From Deltaproteobacteria bacterium (lineage in GTDB: Bacteria > Desulfobacterota > Desulfomonilia > UBA1062), in the NCBI GenBank assembly GCA_018436855.1, contig JAHDKO010000006.1, positions 101,607-165,606 of the forward strand: a stretch of 64,000 nt of DNA, in the 5' to 3' direction. The translations under genes and the position numbers were made by a program. The notes beneath the pieces are model-generated. The model was not told where the DNA came from and searched no databases. It saw only the letters and a list, made by a program, of their open reading frames with translations. Position 1 is the stretch's first letter; every line of letters begins with the position of its first letter. Shown here in pieces: positions 1 through 10,316 of this stretch.

Positions 1-104
1 GTCTCCAGGTACCGGGCGAACTCCTTCACCTTTGAAGGAAAGGCTATGTAGGGAAGCGCTTCGATCACAAAGACCATTCCCAGTACGCTCAGGAAGTAAT
101 CCAT
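1..104 (-). CDS. DUF2065 family small membrane protein (partial)
   Basis: The gene starts with ATG at 104 and runs off the window edge; only 34 codons are visible. The N-terminus is a hydrophobic segment followed by ALPYIAFPSKVKEFARYL, which matches the start of DUF2065/YjeT proteins (about 60 residues, two membrane helices, unknown function). It lies 22 bp downstream of the PP-loop gene on the same strand, so the two are probably cotranscribed. It is too short and truncated to say more. Confidence 0.6.
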   Translation of the reverse strand, partial: MDYFLSVLGMVFVIEALPYIAFPSKVKEFARYLE

Positions 105-126
105 AGTGGTGGCCTTATATCGAACA

Positions 127-1155
127 TCACGTGTTCAAGTCAATCTGGAACCGCCTGCAGAAATCCTCTTCCGCCACGGGTGCGTCGACCGTGCCGGTCA
201 TGGCCTCGGGGTCCGGGCCGTACACTGCCACGCGGCCGGCCGTGCCCCGCCCCTTACCGTATCTCAGGCAAAGGGCCGCAGCTGTGCGGAGGTTTTCTTC
301 CGATATGTCTCCCCGCACAATACTTAAAGGTCCCGGAACATCCGCTATTTTGAGAAACACATTGCCCGGCCATGCCAGTGAAGACAGAAAACGGTTTTCA
401 TCTTCACTGCGCGAGATCACCAAGACGGTGTTTGCATCGAGCATGAACTTCCTGCCCGCGGTATCGAGCACGATATCGGCCCGCGTGGGTTTTCCCGGTC
501 TGAATCTCTCAAAGGTCGATCGGACCTTGCGGGAGATCTGCCCGTCCGTAAGCAGGCACCCTCCGGCAGGGTTTGGTATGTCGCCCGGTTCGATGCCGAA
601 TTTCCGGGCAAGTTCGATCTGGGTCTTCCTTCCCCTGCCGGCCGCATCGAGCAGTTGCTCCCGGTCGATGAGGTTCGATCGCTCCGGCAGGCTGGGCGGG
701 AGGTGCTTCGCACAGAGCGGCCTTACGAGAATATCCTTGAGCCCGGATTTCTTTTCGATGAGATTCATGGCATCCCTGCGCTGGGACATGGGTCGCTGCC
801 CGAGCACCTCTCCTGTCACCACGAACGAGGCGTCCATTTCCTCGAGCATGAGCCGCGCCCGATTGAGCATCCGGATCTTGCAGTCGATGCAGGGATTCAG
901 GTGCTTCCCGAACCCATGCTCAGGGTCGCTCACCGCATCGATAATATCCTCGGTGAAATCATACGGGGTAATATGAACTCCATAGGCTCTCCGATGATAC
1001 TCCCGGTGCTTTTCCGGATCGAGCAGAACGTCTGCACCAAAAAACGGGGTGCAGAAGTAGACCGCGACGACATCGACGGACTGCTCCTGCATGAGTTTCA
1101 CTGCAAGTATGCTGTCGAGTCCTCCTGAATAGAGGGCTATGCATTTCTTCTTCAT
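127..1155 (-). CDS. ThiI/MnmA-like PP-loop tRNA-thiolation-type protein
   Basis: The 342-residue protein begins with a PP-loop ATP-pyrophosphatase motif, YSGGLDSILA (residues 9-18), typical of ThiI and MnmA adenylating domains. A CIDC pair near residue 89 and a second cysteine in NPAGGCLLTD (about 196-205) could serve in sulfur transfer. The C-terminal third resembles the small RNA-binding region found after Thil_AANH domains (NFACT-R-like), which is a family memory rather than something proven here. It lacks the THUMP domain of true ThiI. The likely role is ATP-dependent activation of a tRNA base for thiolation or a related sulfur chemistry; the substrate is not determined. Confidence 0.75.
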   Translation of the reverse strand: MKKKCIALYSGGLDSILAVKLMQEQSVDVVAVYFCTPFFGADVLLDPEKHREYHRRAYGVHITPYDFTEDIIDAVSDPEHGFGKHLNPCIDCKIRMLNRARLMLEEMDASFVVTGEVLGQRPMSQRRDAMNLIEKKSGLKDILVRPLCAKHLPPSLPERSNLIDREQLLDAAGRGRKTQIELARKFGIEPGDIPNPAGGCLLTDGQISRKVRSTFERFRPGKPTRADIVLDTAGRKFMLDANTVLVISRSEDENRFLSSLAWPGNVFLKIADVPGPLSIVRGDISEENLRTAAALCLRYGKGRGTAGRVAVYGPDPEAMTGTVDAPVAEEDFCRRFQIDLNT

Positions 1156-1419
1156 TTTTGCCTTTCTCGCTTTTGGGCCTTTATATTCCCTGCCGCTTGC
1201 GCCTATGCATCAACGGTTCCCGGTTCCCTGCCCCGCCCGGTCAGGGAATGATAATATCACTGTCCATGTGAAACGGTCAGCGGCTTCATCTCCCGGGAAC
1301 ACCGTCTTACCACATACTGTTCGTGCCCGGAGAGAGAAAATTAATCATCGTGATAACTACGGCTTGTAAGGAGGGGAGCACCCTCGGCAGGATCTGCCAA
1401 GTGCCCAGATAAGAAAATA
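1156..1419. other. Intergenic region, no gene seen
   Basis: About 260 bp between the PP-loop gene start and the terminator of the tRNA unit. No ORF with a ribosome binding site and no RNA gene was recognised. It must contain the promoter for the leftward PP-loop gene, but no convincing -35/-10 pair was picked out. Confidence 0.4.
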
Positions 1420-1449
1420 GTCTATACCTCATGTGCATGAGGTATAGAC
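1420..1449 (-). terminator. Rho-independent terminator of hup-tRNA unit
   Basis: A perfect 14-bp inverted repeat (arms 1420-1433 and 1436-1449) with a two-base centre. On the minus strand the stem is followed by TATTTTCTT, giving the U-rich tail expected of an intrinsic terminator. It lies 8 bp beyond the CCA end of tRNA-Asp, so it ends the leftward hup/tRNA-Val/tRNA-Asp transcript. Confidence 0.85.
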
Positions 1450-1457
1450 ATTAATAT

Positions 1458-1535
<78 letters not shown>

Positions 1536-1552
1536 TTACTTATCCCATCGAA

Positions 1553-1628
1553 TGGTAGGCGGAACAGGGATTGAACCTGTGACCTTCGGCTTGTAAGGCC
1601 GACGCTCTCCCAACTGAGCTACCCGCCC
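1553..1628 (-). tRNA. tRNA-Val (TAC)
   Basis: Minus-strand cloverleaf with acceptor GGGCGGG/TCCGCCT (terminal G-U pairs), TAGCTCAGTTGGGAGAGC D arm, anticodon loop CTTACAA (TAC) and T loop GGTTCAATC. CCA is encoded at 1553-1555. It sits 21 bp downstream of the hup stop codon and was probably processed from the same transcript. Confidence 0.95.
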
Positions 1629-1649
1629 CGAGAATCCTTTCGATCTGTG

Positions 1650-1925
1650 CTACTTGTTGACGATTTCTTTAAAGGCCTTGCCGGGTCTGAAACGAGGAGC
1701 CTTGGAGGCCTTAATCTTAATGGTTGCCCTTGTCCTGGGATTTACACCGGTTCTCTCAGCCCTCTTGGCCACGTCAAAGGTCCCGAAGCCCACCAGGGTC
1801 ACCTTGTCGCCCTTTTTCAGTGCGTCCTGGATGGCGCCGGTAGTTGCGTTGATCGCCTTCTCCGCTGCCGCTTTTGGTATCCCAGCCTTGTTTGCCACAA
1901 CTGATATCAATTCTGTCTTCGTCAA
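1650..1925 (-). CDS. hup: DNA-binding protein HU
   Basis: A 91-residue histone-like protein of standard HU length. It begins MTKTELISVVA, has the conserved helical dimerisation region with GDKVTLVGFGTF (39-50), the arm motif NPRTRATIKIKA, and the C-terminal PRFRPGKAFKEIVN. It binds DNA non-specifically as a dimer and compacts the nucleoid. A good AGGAGG ribosome site precedes the ATG. It has its own promoter overlapping the end of lon and is followed by two tRNAs and a terminator. The position behind lon is the usual tig-clpP-clpX-lon-hup order of proteobacteria. Confidence 0.97.
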   Translation of the reverse strand: MTKTELISVVANKAGIPKAAAEKAINATTGAIQDALKKGDKVTLVGFGTFDVAKRAERTGVNPRTRATIKIKASKAPRFRPGKAFKEIVNK

Positions 1926-1976
1926 AGCATACCTCCTGTAAATGATTAGTTTCTCCCATGCCCAAACGTGGGATTG

Positions 1977-2005
1977 AAAGTATCAGCATTTATAAGGGCT
2001 GTCAA
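1977..2005 (-). promoter_or_regulatory. Sigma-70-type promoter for hup
   Basis: On the minus strand TTGACA (2005-2000), a 17-bp spacer and TACTTT (1982-1977). The -35 box is consensus and the promoter lies between the lon stop (2010) and the hup start (1925), so hup can be transcribed independently of lon. Confidence 0.7.
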
Positions 2006-2009
2006 TAGC

Positions 2010-4328
2010 TCAATTGAGGGCATAAGCGATTATCTCGTCCATATGCTCGACCATGTGAACGTCGAGACCCTTCAGAATTTCCCTGGGGGTATCCTTGAGG
2101 TCCTTTTCGTTCTCGATCGGTATCAGAACCTCCTTCATCCCGGCCTCTTTCGCGGCCAGAAGCTTCTCCTTGACGCCGCCCACGGGCAGTATGCGCCCTC
2201 CCAGGGTCAGCTCCCCGGTCATGGCCACCTGAGCCCTGGCCGAGCGCTTGGTCAGCGCCGACACGATGGACGCGGCCATGGTGATGCCTGCGGAAGGACC
2301 GTCCTTGGGCACGGCCCCTTCGGGCACATGGACATGGATGTCGATCTTGTCGTAGAAATCAGCGTCGAGCCCGAAGTCGCCCGCCCGGGACCGGACATAG
2401 CTCATGCCTGCCTGGGCCGATTCCTGCATGACCTCGCCGAGCTTGCCGGTGAGCAGGAGCTTGCCCTTTCCGGGCATCACCGTGGTTTCTACCGTGAGGA
2501 GCGTTCCGCCTACCTCGGTCCAGGCCAGTCCGTTCACCAGCCCCACATAGTCGCTGTCCCGGCGGCTCGACCGGCGGTACCGGGGAATCCCCAGATGCTC
2601 GTACACTCTGGTCTGGGTGATCCGGTTTCTCCTGATATTCTTCTGCGAGACGATCTCCTTGACCACCTTTCTCAAGATCGACGAGATCTCCTTTTCCAGG
2701 TTTCTCACCCCTGCTTCCCTGGTATACTCGTGGATAATGGCGTCGATGGCCTTCTTCGTGAAGGCGATCTTCTTGCCCTCAAGCCCGTGGAGCCTGATCT
2801 GCTTGGGTATCAGGAAGTCCCGGGCGATCTGATGCTTTTCATGCGACGTGTACCCCTCGATCCGGATAACCTCCATCCGGTCCATCAAGGGAGCCGGTAT
2901 GGAGTAGGAGGTGTTTGCCGTGGTGATGAACATGACCTTGGACACGTCGTACTCGATGTCCATGTAATGATCGCTGAAGGTGGCGTTCTGCTCCGGGTCC
3001 AGGACCTCGAGCAGCGCGGCGGACGGATCTCCCCGGAAGTCGACGCTCATCTTGTCGACCTCGTCCAGAAGAAAGACCGGGTTGGACGTCCCCGCCTGTC
3101 TCAGCCCCTGCACGATCTTGCCCGGCATGGCCCCGATATAGGTGCGGCGGTGGCCCTTGATCTCGGCCTCGTCCCGCACCCCTCCCAGGGATACCCTGAC
3201 AAACTTCCTGCCGGTGGCCCGTGCGATCGACTTGCCCAGCGAGGTCTTGCCCACGCCCGGAGGACCCACCAGGCACAGGATGGGGCCCTTCATGGATCCC
3301 ACGAGCTGCTGGACCGCCAGATACTCGAGAATGCGGTCCTTGACCTTGTCGAGCCCGAAGTGGTCCTGGTTCAGGATCTCTTCCGCCTTGATGATGTCTG
3401 TCTTGTCTTCGGACATTTCATCCCACGGCAGGGCAATGAACCAGTCCACGTAGTTTCTGATGACCGTTGCCTCGGCACTCATGGGCGGCATCATGCGCAG
3501 CCGCTTGATCTCGCCCATGGCCTTTTCCCTGGCATGCTGCGGCATGTTCTTGCAGCGGAGCTGTCTCTCCAGGTATGCCACCTCGTCGTCCATCGATTCC
3601 ATTGCCATCTTCTGCGCCTGTGCCTGTTCCTGCTGCAGATTCCTGCGCGATACCTTGCTCCGCTGTCTCACCTGCTCCTTGAGATTCGTCTGGATCCTGG
3701 CAATGTCGAGCTCTCCCTGGATATGATCGTAGATCCTGCTCAAACGGGAATCAATGGTGTTCTCTTCGAGGATCTCCTGCTTGATGTCCGTCTTGAGGTC
3801 CATGTAGGATATGATGATATCCGACACGAATCCCGGGTCTTCCTGAGACTGTATCTTGGCGATCATATCGGGGTGGATGTCGATGCTGTAGGACTCGCAA
3901 TACTCCTGAAACGTCTCCACGAGGAGGCGCCTCAGCGCTTCCGCCCTCCGCTCTTCCAGGATCACGTCGGCCACGGGCTCGGCCTTGGCCAGAAGCATGT
4001 CGTCGTGCTGAAAGATCCTGGTGATGAGCTGACGCGACTTCCCCTCGATGAACACCTTCAGGGTGCCGTCGGGCAGCTGGATGAGCTGGAGGATATGCGT
4101 CCTCACGCCCATCCGGTGGATATCCTGCTCCGATGCGACCGGAGCGTCCGGAGCGTCCGGGTGCTTCCTGCAGCACACGAGGATGTCTTCCTTTGCCTCG
4201 AAGCTCGCGCTCACCCAAACGGCCGTCTTCTCGTTCTCGACGAGAAGAGGGATGATCGTGTGGGGGAATACTACGATGTCGCTGAGTACCAGAAGCGGGT
4301 ACACATTTTCCGAAACAGCAGCTCTCAT
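2010..4328 (-). CDS. lon: ATP-dependent protease Lon
   Basis: 772 residues, a normal length for bacterial LonA. The N-terminal substrate-binding domain starts with [20 protein letters not shown]; the AAA+ module has Walker [10 protein letters not shown] near residue 355 and Walker B FLLDEVDK; the C-terminal protease domain carries the Ser-Lys dyad (Ser in DGPSAG near 677, Lys in [11 protein letters not shown] near 720). It degrades misfolded and regulatory proteins in the cytoplasm. It begins just after the clpX stop, so it is probably part of the tig-clpP-clpX-lon operon. Confidence 0.98.
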   Translation of the reverse strand: MRAAVSENVYPLLVLSDIVVFPHTIIPLLVENEKTAVWVSASFEAKEDILVCCRKHPDAPDAPVASEQDIHRMGVRTHILQLIQLPDGTLKVFIEGKSRQLITRIFQHDDMLLAKAEPVADVILEERRAEALRRLLVETFQEYCESYSIDIHPDMIAKIQSQEDPGFVSDIIISYMDLKTDIKQEILEENTIDSRLSRIYDHIQGELDIARIQTNLKEQVRQRSKVSRRNLQQEQAQAQKMAMESMDDEVAYLERQLRCKNMPQHAREKAMGEIKRLRMMPPMSAEATVIRNYVDWFIALPWDEMSEDKTDIIKAEEILNQDHFGLDKVKDRILEYLAVQQLVGSMKGPILCLVGPPGVGKTSLGKSIARATGRKFVRVSLGGVRDEAEIKGHRRTYIGAMPGKIVQGLRQAGTSNPVFLLDEVDKMSVDFRGDPSAALLEVLDPEQNATFSDHYMDIEYDVSKVMFITTANTSYSIPAPLMDRMEVIRIEGYTSHEKHQIARDFLIPKQIRLHGLEGKKIAFTKKAIDAIIHEYTREAGVRNLEKEISSILRKVVKEIVSQKNIRRNRITQTRVYEHLGIPRYRRSSRRDSDYVGLVNGLAWTEVGGTLLTVETTVMPGKGKLLLTGKLGEVMQESAQAGMSYVRSRAGDFGLDADFYDKIDIHVHVPEGAVPKDGPSAGITMAASIVSALTKRSARAQVAMTGELTLGGRILPVGGVKEKLLAAKEAGMKEVLIPIENEKDLKDTPREILKGLDVHMVEHMDEIIAYALN

Positions 4329-4331
4329 AGT

Positions 4332-5568
<1,237 letters not shown>

Positions 5569-5585
<17 letters not shown>

Positions 5586-6195
5586 TGATGCTCTCCTCTT
5601 GTTTCTCTTTGGAGGGTCTCTTGAAAATCACATGATCTGTTATCCCATAGGTTACCGCATCGTTTGCAGTCATGAAAAAGTCCCTGTCCGTGTCCTTTGC
5701 AATCTTCTCTATCGGCTGCTTGGTATGCTGAGATAAAATCCTGTTGAGCTCTTCCTTCATCCTGAGCATCTCCTTGGCCTGGATGCTCACGTCGGTCACC
5801 TGGCCCTGGACACCGCCGAGGGGCTGGTGGATCATGATGCGGGAATGAGGAAGGGCATATCTCATGTCTTCGGTTCCTGCCGCCAGGAGGATTGCAGCCA
5901 TGGAGGCGGCCTGTCCGACACATATGGTGCTCACCTTGGGTCTGATGTACTGCATGGTATCGTACACCGCCATACCTGCAGTGACCGATCCGCCCGGGGA
6001 GTTGATATAGAAGTAGATGTCCTTGTCTGGGTCTTCCGATTCCAGGAAAAGAAACTGGGCCACCAGGAGATTGGCGATCTCGTCGTGGATATCGCTGCTC
6101 AGCATGATGATCCGGTCCTTGAGCAGCCGGGAATAGATATCGTACGACCTTTCTCCCCGGTTCGTCTGCTCAACTACGATCGGCACTAGTGTCAT
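5569..6195 (-). CDS. clpP: ATP-dependent Clp protease proteolytic subunit ClpP
   Basis: 208 residues counted from ATG at 6195. The catalytic triad is visible as Ser98 (GQAASMAA), His123 (MIHQPLGG) and Asp172 (DRDFF). The start [10 protein letters not shown] is chosen because it matches the family N-terminus and has GAGGAGAAG about 8 bases upstream; an upstream in-frame ATG at 6228 would add 11 basic residues and is unlikely. It overlaps the end of tig by 26 bp and the start of clpX by 17 bp. Forms the tetradecameric peptidase worked by ClpX. Confidence 0.97.
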
Positions 6196-7492
6196 CACTC
6201 TTCTCCTCAATCTGGCCGACTTCCTCAACCTGCGAGTTGTCTATAATATAAGTATACACCTTCTTCTCGACAATACCAAACTCGATCTCTTCCAGTCCTC
6301 CACGCTCTTCAATGCCCTTCCGGACCATCTCCGGAGCCATGTTGTAGCGTTCGGCAAGCTTCTCGATTTCCTGCTGAACCTCTTCGTCCGTAGACTCGAT
6401 GCCCTGCTCCTTCGCTATCGACTCGAGCAGGAGAGAGGTCCTGACCATGTTGTCCGCCGAGGCCATGGTCTCGTGTTTGAGGCTCTCGGTGTCCGGATAG
6501 ACATCTTCCATTTTGTACCCCTGGGAAGACAGCCTCTCGGACATGCCCCTGATCATCATGGCGGCCTGGAACCGCACCATGGTCTCCGGCACGTCGAACG
6601 GGTTCTCCTTGATGAGCTGGTCCCTGATCTGACGTTCCAGGTGATTTCTGGCGTCGGCTTCGAGGCGTTCCTGGAGGTCCTTGCGGATAACCTCCTCGAG
6701 CTCGTCGATACTCTCCACGCCCGGGCGCGCCTTTTTGGCCAGCTCGTCATCGATCGCAGGGAGCTCCCGGTTCTTGATGGAATCGACCTTGAGATCGACC
6801 TCGGCGCTCGCGCCCCTCATATCTTCGAGGAAATGGTCCTCGGGGAAATCGATGGTCACCTTCTTTTCCTCGCCCGCCTTCATGCCCACAACCGCCTGCT
6901 CCAGGCCGGGGAGAGCGCTTCTGACTCCCGCTTCCACCGTCATCTTGAAGCGGTTGAGGTTTGGACGCTCCTCAGAGGTGACGTCCACGATGGCATAGTC
7001 CTTTTCCTGCACCCGGTACTCGGGGTCGGTGACATCATTGACAGAGGCATAGGTTTCCTGGAGCCTGGCGAGCACGTCCTGGATGTTCTTCTCATCCACC
7101 TCGGTCTTGGTCTTTTGAAGTGAAAACCCGGTATATTTCTGGGGTTTCACCTCGGGCTTCACATCGAACTGTGCCGTGAAGGTGAAATCCTCGTTCTCCT
7201 TGGGAGGCTCGTTGGTGATATCAGGCATGGAGACCACGAAAAGTTCCTGCTCCTTGGCGGCCTGCTCGAACTTGTCCTGAACCAGTTTCTTGGAAAGTTC
7301 GCTCTGGATGTAATCGGAGTAGTACATCTTGATGATGTGCCGGGGGGCCTTACCCTTCCTGAAGCCTCTGATGGTCACTTTCTGAGAGATGTCCCGGTAA
7401 ATGTCGTTCGTGACCGCGTCCACCTCTTGTCTGGGGACTACAACTTTCATCTCTTTCCTGGTGCTGCCCACGTCTGAAATCTCAACCTTCAT
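6170..7492 (-). CDS. tig: Trigger factor (ribosome-associated chaperone, PPIase)
   Basis: 440 residues. The N-terminal ribosome-binding domain contains [12 protein letters not shown] (43-54), the signature GFRxGxxP loop that docks on L23. The FKBP-like PPIase region follows ([11 protein letters not shown] and the [20 protein letters not shown] stretch), then the long helical C-terminal chaperone arms. It binds nascent chains at the exit tunnel. First gene of the tig-clpP-clpX-lon operon; its promoter must lie in the 60 bp before it. Confidence 0.97.
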   Translation of the reverse strand: MKVEISDVGSTRKEMKVVVPRQEVDAVTNDIYRDISQKVTIRGFRKGKAPRHIIKMYYSDYIQSELSKKLVQDKFEQAAKEQELFVVSMPDITNEPPKENEDFTFTAQFDVKPEVKPQKYTGFSLQKTKTEVDEKNIQDVLARLQETYASVNDVTDPEYRVQEKDYAIVDVTSEERPNLNRFKMTVEAGVRSALPGLEQAVVGMKAGEEKKVTIDFPEDHFLEDMRGASAEVDLKVDSIKNRELPAIDDELAKKARPGVESIDELEEVIRKDLQERLEADARNHLERQIRDQLIKENPFDVPETMVRFQAAMMIRGMSERLSSQGYKMEDVYPDTESLKHETMASADNMVRTSLLLESIAKEQGIESTDEEVQQEIEKLAERYNMAPEMVRKGIEERGGLEEIEFGIVEKKVYTYIIDNSQVEEVGQIEEKSDDTSADRS

Positions 7493-7554
7493 GAATGTTT
7501 CCTTTCTGTCTTCGGGTCAGTATGCTTCATTTCACCACGTAAATGGGTTATAGG

Positions 7555-8484
7555 TCAATGGCTTTTTGGAAGCTCCAGGGCGCTGAAAACCCTCTCCATT
7601 TCTTTTGTATAGACACCCTGGCAGGCAAACACGAAAAAGGGCCTGCATACGTTCAATTCCTTGCCGCCGTCCTTGAGCCCTGACACCAGAACGATTTCCG
7701 CACTGGAAGAGGGTGTGGAATGAACGAACATGACCCTCTTGGGCTCGATCCCTCCGGCCCGCATGGTCGAGATCAGATCGGGCAGTCTCCATGCCGGATA
7801 GACCAGGTAAAAGCGTCCTCCCGGCTTGAGCAGCTCGTACGAGCACGCCAGCAGCGTCTCGAGGTCCAGGGATATTTCGTGACGGGCCATTGCCCTGCCC
7901 TGGTCACGGCTGATTCTTCCCGTGCTCACGGGGCGGTACGGGGGGTTGGTCACCACGGCATCGAATTGCTGGTCCCGGTATTCCCTGACGTCCGCATGCA
8001 CGATCCTCACCCTGGCTTGAAGCCCTGCGAGCCCGACCGAGCGCTGCGACATCTCCACCATGCCGTCCTGGATCTCCACTCCGGTCACGCGGTGGCCTCT
8101 GACCGCTGCGAGCAGGATAGAAAGGACGCCGGACCCGGATCCGACATCGATCACCTCACAGCCCGGGCCCTCGTCGACAAAGGCGGCAAGGAGGTATGCG
8201 TCCAGCGAGTACCGGTAGCCCTGCTTTTTTTGCAGCACATACAGGCCGCTGCATGCGAGCGAATCCAGGGTCTCGTCTTCCCGCGGCAGGACAATTCCGG
8301 TATCGCCCGGCGAACCGTCACCACCGGCAATCACCGGATCACGAGCCGCATGGTCTTCGGCCCCGCCTGCCCCCTCAGGGGAACCAGCGCTGAAAAGATC
8401 CTTTTCCTCAGGTGCCATTCTCTTTTTGATGCACCTTTCCCTTCGGGGATTCATCGCCCCCTGTATCAGGCTGCGGCATGTCAC
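7555..8484 (-). CDS. NPPY-type N6-adenine tRNA methyltransferase (TrmN6-like)
   Basis: SAM-dependent class I methyltransferase of up to 309 residues. The SAM-binding motif I is IDVGSGSGVLSILLA; the catalytic NPPY motif (VVTNPPYRP) marks amino-methyltransferases. The sequence LQKKQGYRYSLDAYLLAAF before motif I is typical of TrmN6/YfiC, which methylate A37 of tRNA1(Val). The first 70 residues are Gly/Pro/Glu-rich and unlike the family. The GTG at 8484 overlaps the thyX stop; ATG at 8454 or 8418 are plausible alternative starts. Last gene of the nucleotide operon. Confidence 0.85.
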   Translation of the reverse strand: MTCRSLIQGAMNPRRERCIKKRMAPEEKDLFSAGSPEGAGGAEDHAARDPVIAGGDGSPGDTGIVLPREDETLDSLACSGLYVLQKKQGYRYSLDAYLLAAFVDEGPGCEVIDVGSGSGVLSILLAAVRGHRVTGVEIQDGMVEMSQRSVGLAGLQARVRIVHADVREYRDQQFDAVVTNPPYRPVSTGRISRDQGRAMARHEISLDLETLLACSYELLKPGGRFYLVYPAWRLPDLISTMRAGGIEPKRVMFVHSTPSSSAEIVLVSGLKDGGKELNVCRPFFVFACQGVYTKEMERVFSALELPKSH

Positions 8485-9188
8485 CCCAGCAGGTCTTCGA
8501 ACAGGGTCGGAGCGATTTTCATGACATCATTGAACATCAGGTAGGCAAGCCTGCGGATCTCCCACTCCGCGGACTTGTCGAGCCTGAGCTCGAAGAAATG
8601 TCTCAGGGACCGGGCATTGACGTACACATAGGCGGCCGTGGACCAACCCACGGGCATGAGGCGCCTGAGCTCCTGGTTCCTGATACCCAGATCCTTGAGC
8701 TCGTCATACACCTCCATGGCATGCCGGTGCTCCCGCTCGTAAGCCCGGTAGGCGGCCTTCACCGCGTCCTCGGAATCCAGGTACTCAAGCGCCGGGTAGA
8801 TGAACATGTTCTTGCTGGCCTTGACGTACCGGGTGGAGCGGAAGGTCCATCCGATGCCGATCCGGTGCCGGGTCCACTGGCCAGCCAGGGACTTGGAAAC
8901 CCCGGTCACGTAGTACACGAACTGGACGGCCTCCAGGCAGGTGAGATGCTCCCAGGAAATGAGCTTTTTGTTCAGCTGCAGATCGTCCTCGTGAGTACCG
9001 GCCGACTCGTGGCTCTGGCGCGCGGTGTACGCGGGCAGCGTCTCGGTGGTGACCCCCTGGGACATTATCTCTTCGGTGGGGGTGGTCATGCCGATGAGCT
9101 TGACGGCCGGCTCCTCGTTCCTGAACAGATCCTTTCTGAGCCCTTTCCAGCGCTCGATGTGGCGGTATTCGTCTGCGAAATACTTCAA
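8481..9188 (-). CDS. thyX: Flavin-dependent thymidylate synthase ThyX
   Basis: 235 residues from a TTG start at 9188. The ThyX signature RHR-x8-S is present (RHR107-109, Ser118, then TRY). It converts dUMP to dTMP using methylenetetrahydrofolate and FAD. The TTG is chosen because it is preceded by GGAGAG and overlaps the stop of the upstream dcd-like gene; the longer reading adds 16 non-family residues. It acts downstream of the dCMP deaminase two genes upstream; no thyA is seen in the window. Confidence 0.93.
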   Translation of the reverse strand: MKYFADEYRHIERWKGLRKDLFRNEEPAVKLIGMTTPTEEIMSQGVTTETLPAYTARQSHESAGTHEDDLQLNKKLISWEHLTCLEAVQFVYYVTGVSKSLAGQWTRHRIGIGWTFRSTRYVKASKNMFIYPALEYLDSEDAVKAAYRAYEREHRHAMEVYDELKDLGIRNQELRRLMPVGWSTAAYVYVNARSLRHFFELRLDKSAEWEIRRLAYLMFNDVMKIAPTLFEDLLG

Positions 9189-9769
9189 AACGGTCTCTCC
9201 TCTTCTCCATTCGTGGATACCCGGTCTCCCTGCCATACTCCACGATAGGGAACCGCACGCCCGTCAATGGGATAAAACGCGATGCACAGGATCCTGAACC
9301 CCATCTGGATCTCCACCTCGGCCGGCCCCTGGTGCTTCATCCCCACGGTGAGCCTCCCCTGATAGTTGGGCGAGATGAAGGCGGTCTCCAGCGGGATCCC
9401 CGACCGGATGAGCGTGGTGCGGGGCCTGATGTAGGCGAACACGTCCCGGGGCATGTTTACCTGCTCGATGGTCTGGAACAGCAGGTATTCCCCGCCCGAG
9501 ACGAGATAGACGCCGTCAGGGGATTCTTCGATATCCATGACCTTCTCGATCCTTGGCGTGATCCTCTTGTCTCTCATGAGACTGGCCCTGCCCACAGGGC
9601 GGTAGATCGCGCCGAGCCTCAAGTCCGCCGTGGTCCCCTCGATCTGCTCGATCTGATCGCTGCCGATATGCTCGATGAGGGGCCTGGTGGTGATCTGTCC
9701 GGAAGCCGCGTCCTCCACCTCCACCCCGTTATTGATCATGCTCACAATCCTGTCTGCCCCGAATACCAT
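9185..9769 (-). CDS. dCTP deaminase/dUTPase-superfamily protein with altered active site
   Basis: 194 residues with the jelly-roll pattern of the Dcd/Dut family: GEYLLFQTIEQVNMP, RPRTTLIRSGI and ISPNYQGRLTVGM line up with E. coli Dcd regions around Arg115 and Glu138. At the conserved Asp of the IDPxxxG motif there is Ser133, and at the catalytic Glu of dCTP deaminase there is Gly143. So it may be an inactive or differently active homologue, perhaps a nucleotide sensor or subunit. It lies between the dCMP deaminase (4-bp gap) and thyX (overlapping), so a role in dUMP/dTMP supply is likely. Confidence 0.8.
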   Translation of the reverse strand: MVFGADRIVSMINNGVEVEDAASGQITTRPLIEHIGSDQIEQIEGTTADLRLGAIYRPVGRASLMRDKRITPRIEKVMDIEESPDGVYLVSGGEYLLFQTIEQVNMPRDVFAYIRPRTTLIRSGIPLETAFISPNYQGRLTVGMKHQGPAEVEIQMGFRILCIAFYPIDGRAVPYRGVWQGDRVSTNGEEERPF

Positions 9770-9772
9770 GCC

Positions 9773-10303
9773 TCATAACCTCCTCTTCGATGTGTCGGCC
9801 CGGAGAAAACTCAGGGCATACTGCACGGTCTCATCACCGATCACGAGCTTCTCCACGCCGATGTTGCCGGATGCGAGAACAGATTTCCAGTACCGGTCCC
9901 GCTCCGGGATGGGAGAGTCGTATGCATGCTCGTATATCACCCGGACGATGCCCGACATGACGATGAGCTTTGCGCAGGTGATACACGGTTCCAGGGTGCA
10001 GTAGATGCTCGCCCCCTCCAGGGAGACCCCCTTCTTTGCGGCCAGCGCCACGGCATTGGCCTCTGCGTGGGCCGACCTGCACATGTCGTACTTCATCGCC
10101 TCGGGCCACTGAAGAGAACGCCTGAAGCACTGCCCCTCGTCCATGCAGTGCGCCTCTCCGGGCAGAGACCCGTTGTAGCCGCTGGCAAGAATCTGCCGGT
10201 CCTTGACGATCACGGCGCCGGTCGGGCGCGACAGGCAGGTGGAACGGGAAGCCGTGAGCTTGGCAAGCATCATGAAATACTCATCCCACGTGGGTCTTTT
10301 CAC
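9773..10303 (-). CDS. dCMP deaminase (ComEB-like)
   Basis: 176 residues of the zinc cytidine/deoxycytidylate deaminase family. The zinc site and catalytic Glu are visible as HAEANA (His79, Glu81) and PCITCAK (Cys107, Cys110). The extra Cys/His cluster around residues 50-75 is typical of dCMP deaminases. It makes dUMP from dCMP, the substrate for ThyX encoded two genes downstream. Near-contiguous with the dcd-like gene, so one operon. Confidence 0.92.
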   Translation of the reverse strand: MKRPTWDEYFMMLAKLTASRSTCLSRPTGAVIVKDRQILASGYNGSLPGEAHCMDEGQCFRRSLQWPEAMKYDMCRSAHAEANAVALAAKKGVSLEGASIYCTLEPCITCAKLIVMSGIVRVIYEHAYDSPIPERDRYWKSVLASGNIGVEKLVIGDETVQYALSFLRADTSKRRL

Positions 10304-10316
10304 GATTGTGGTCCTC

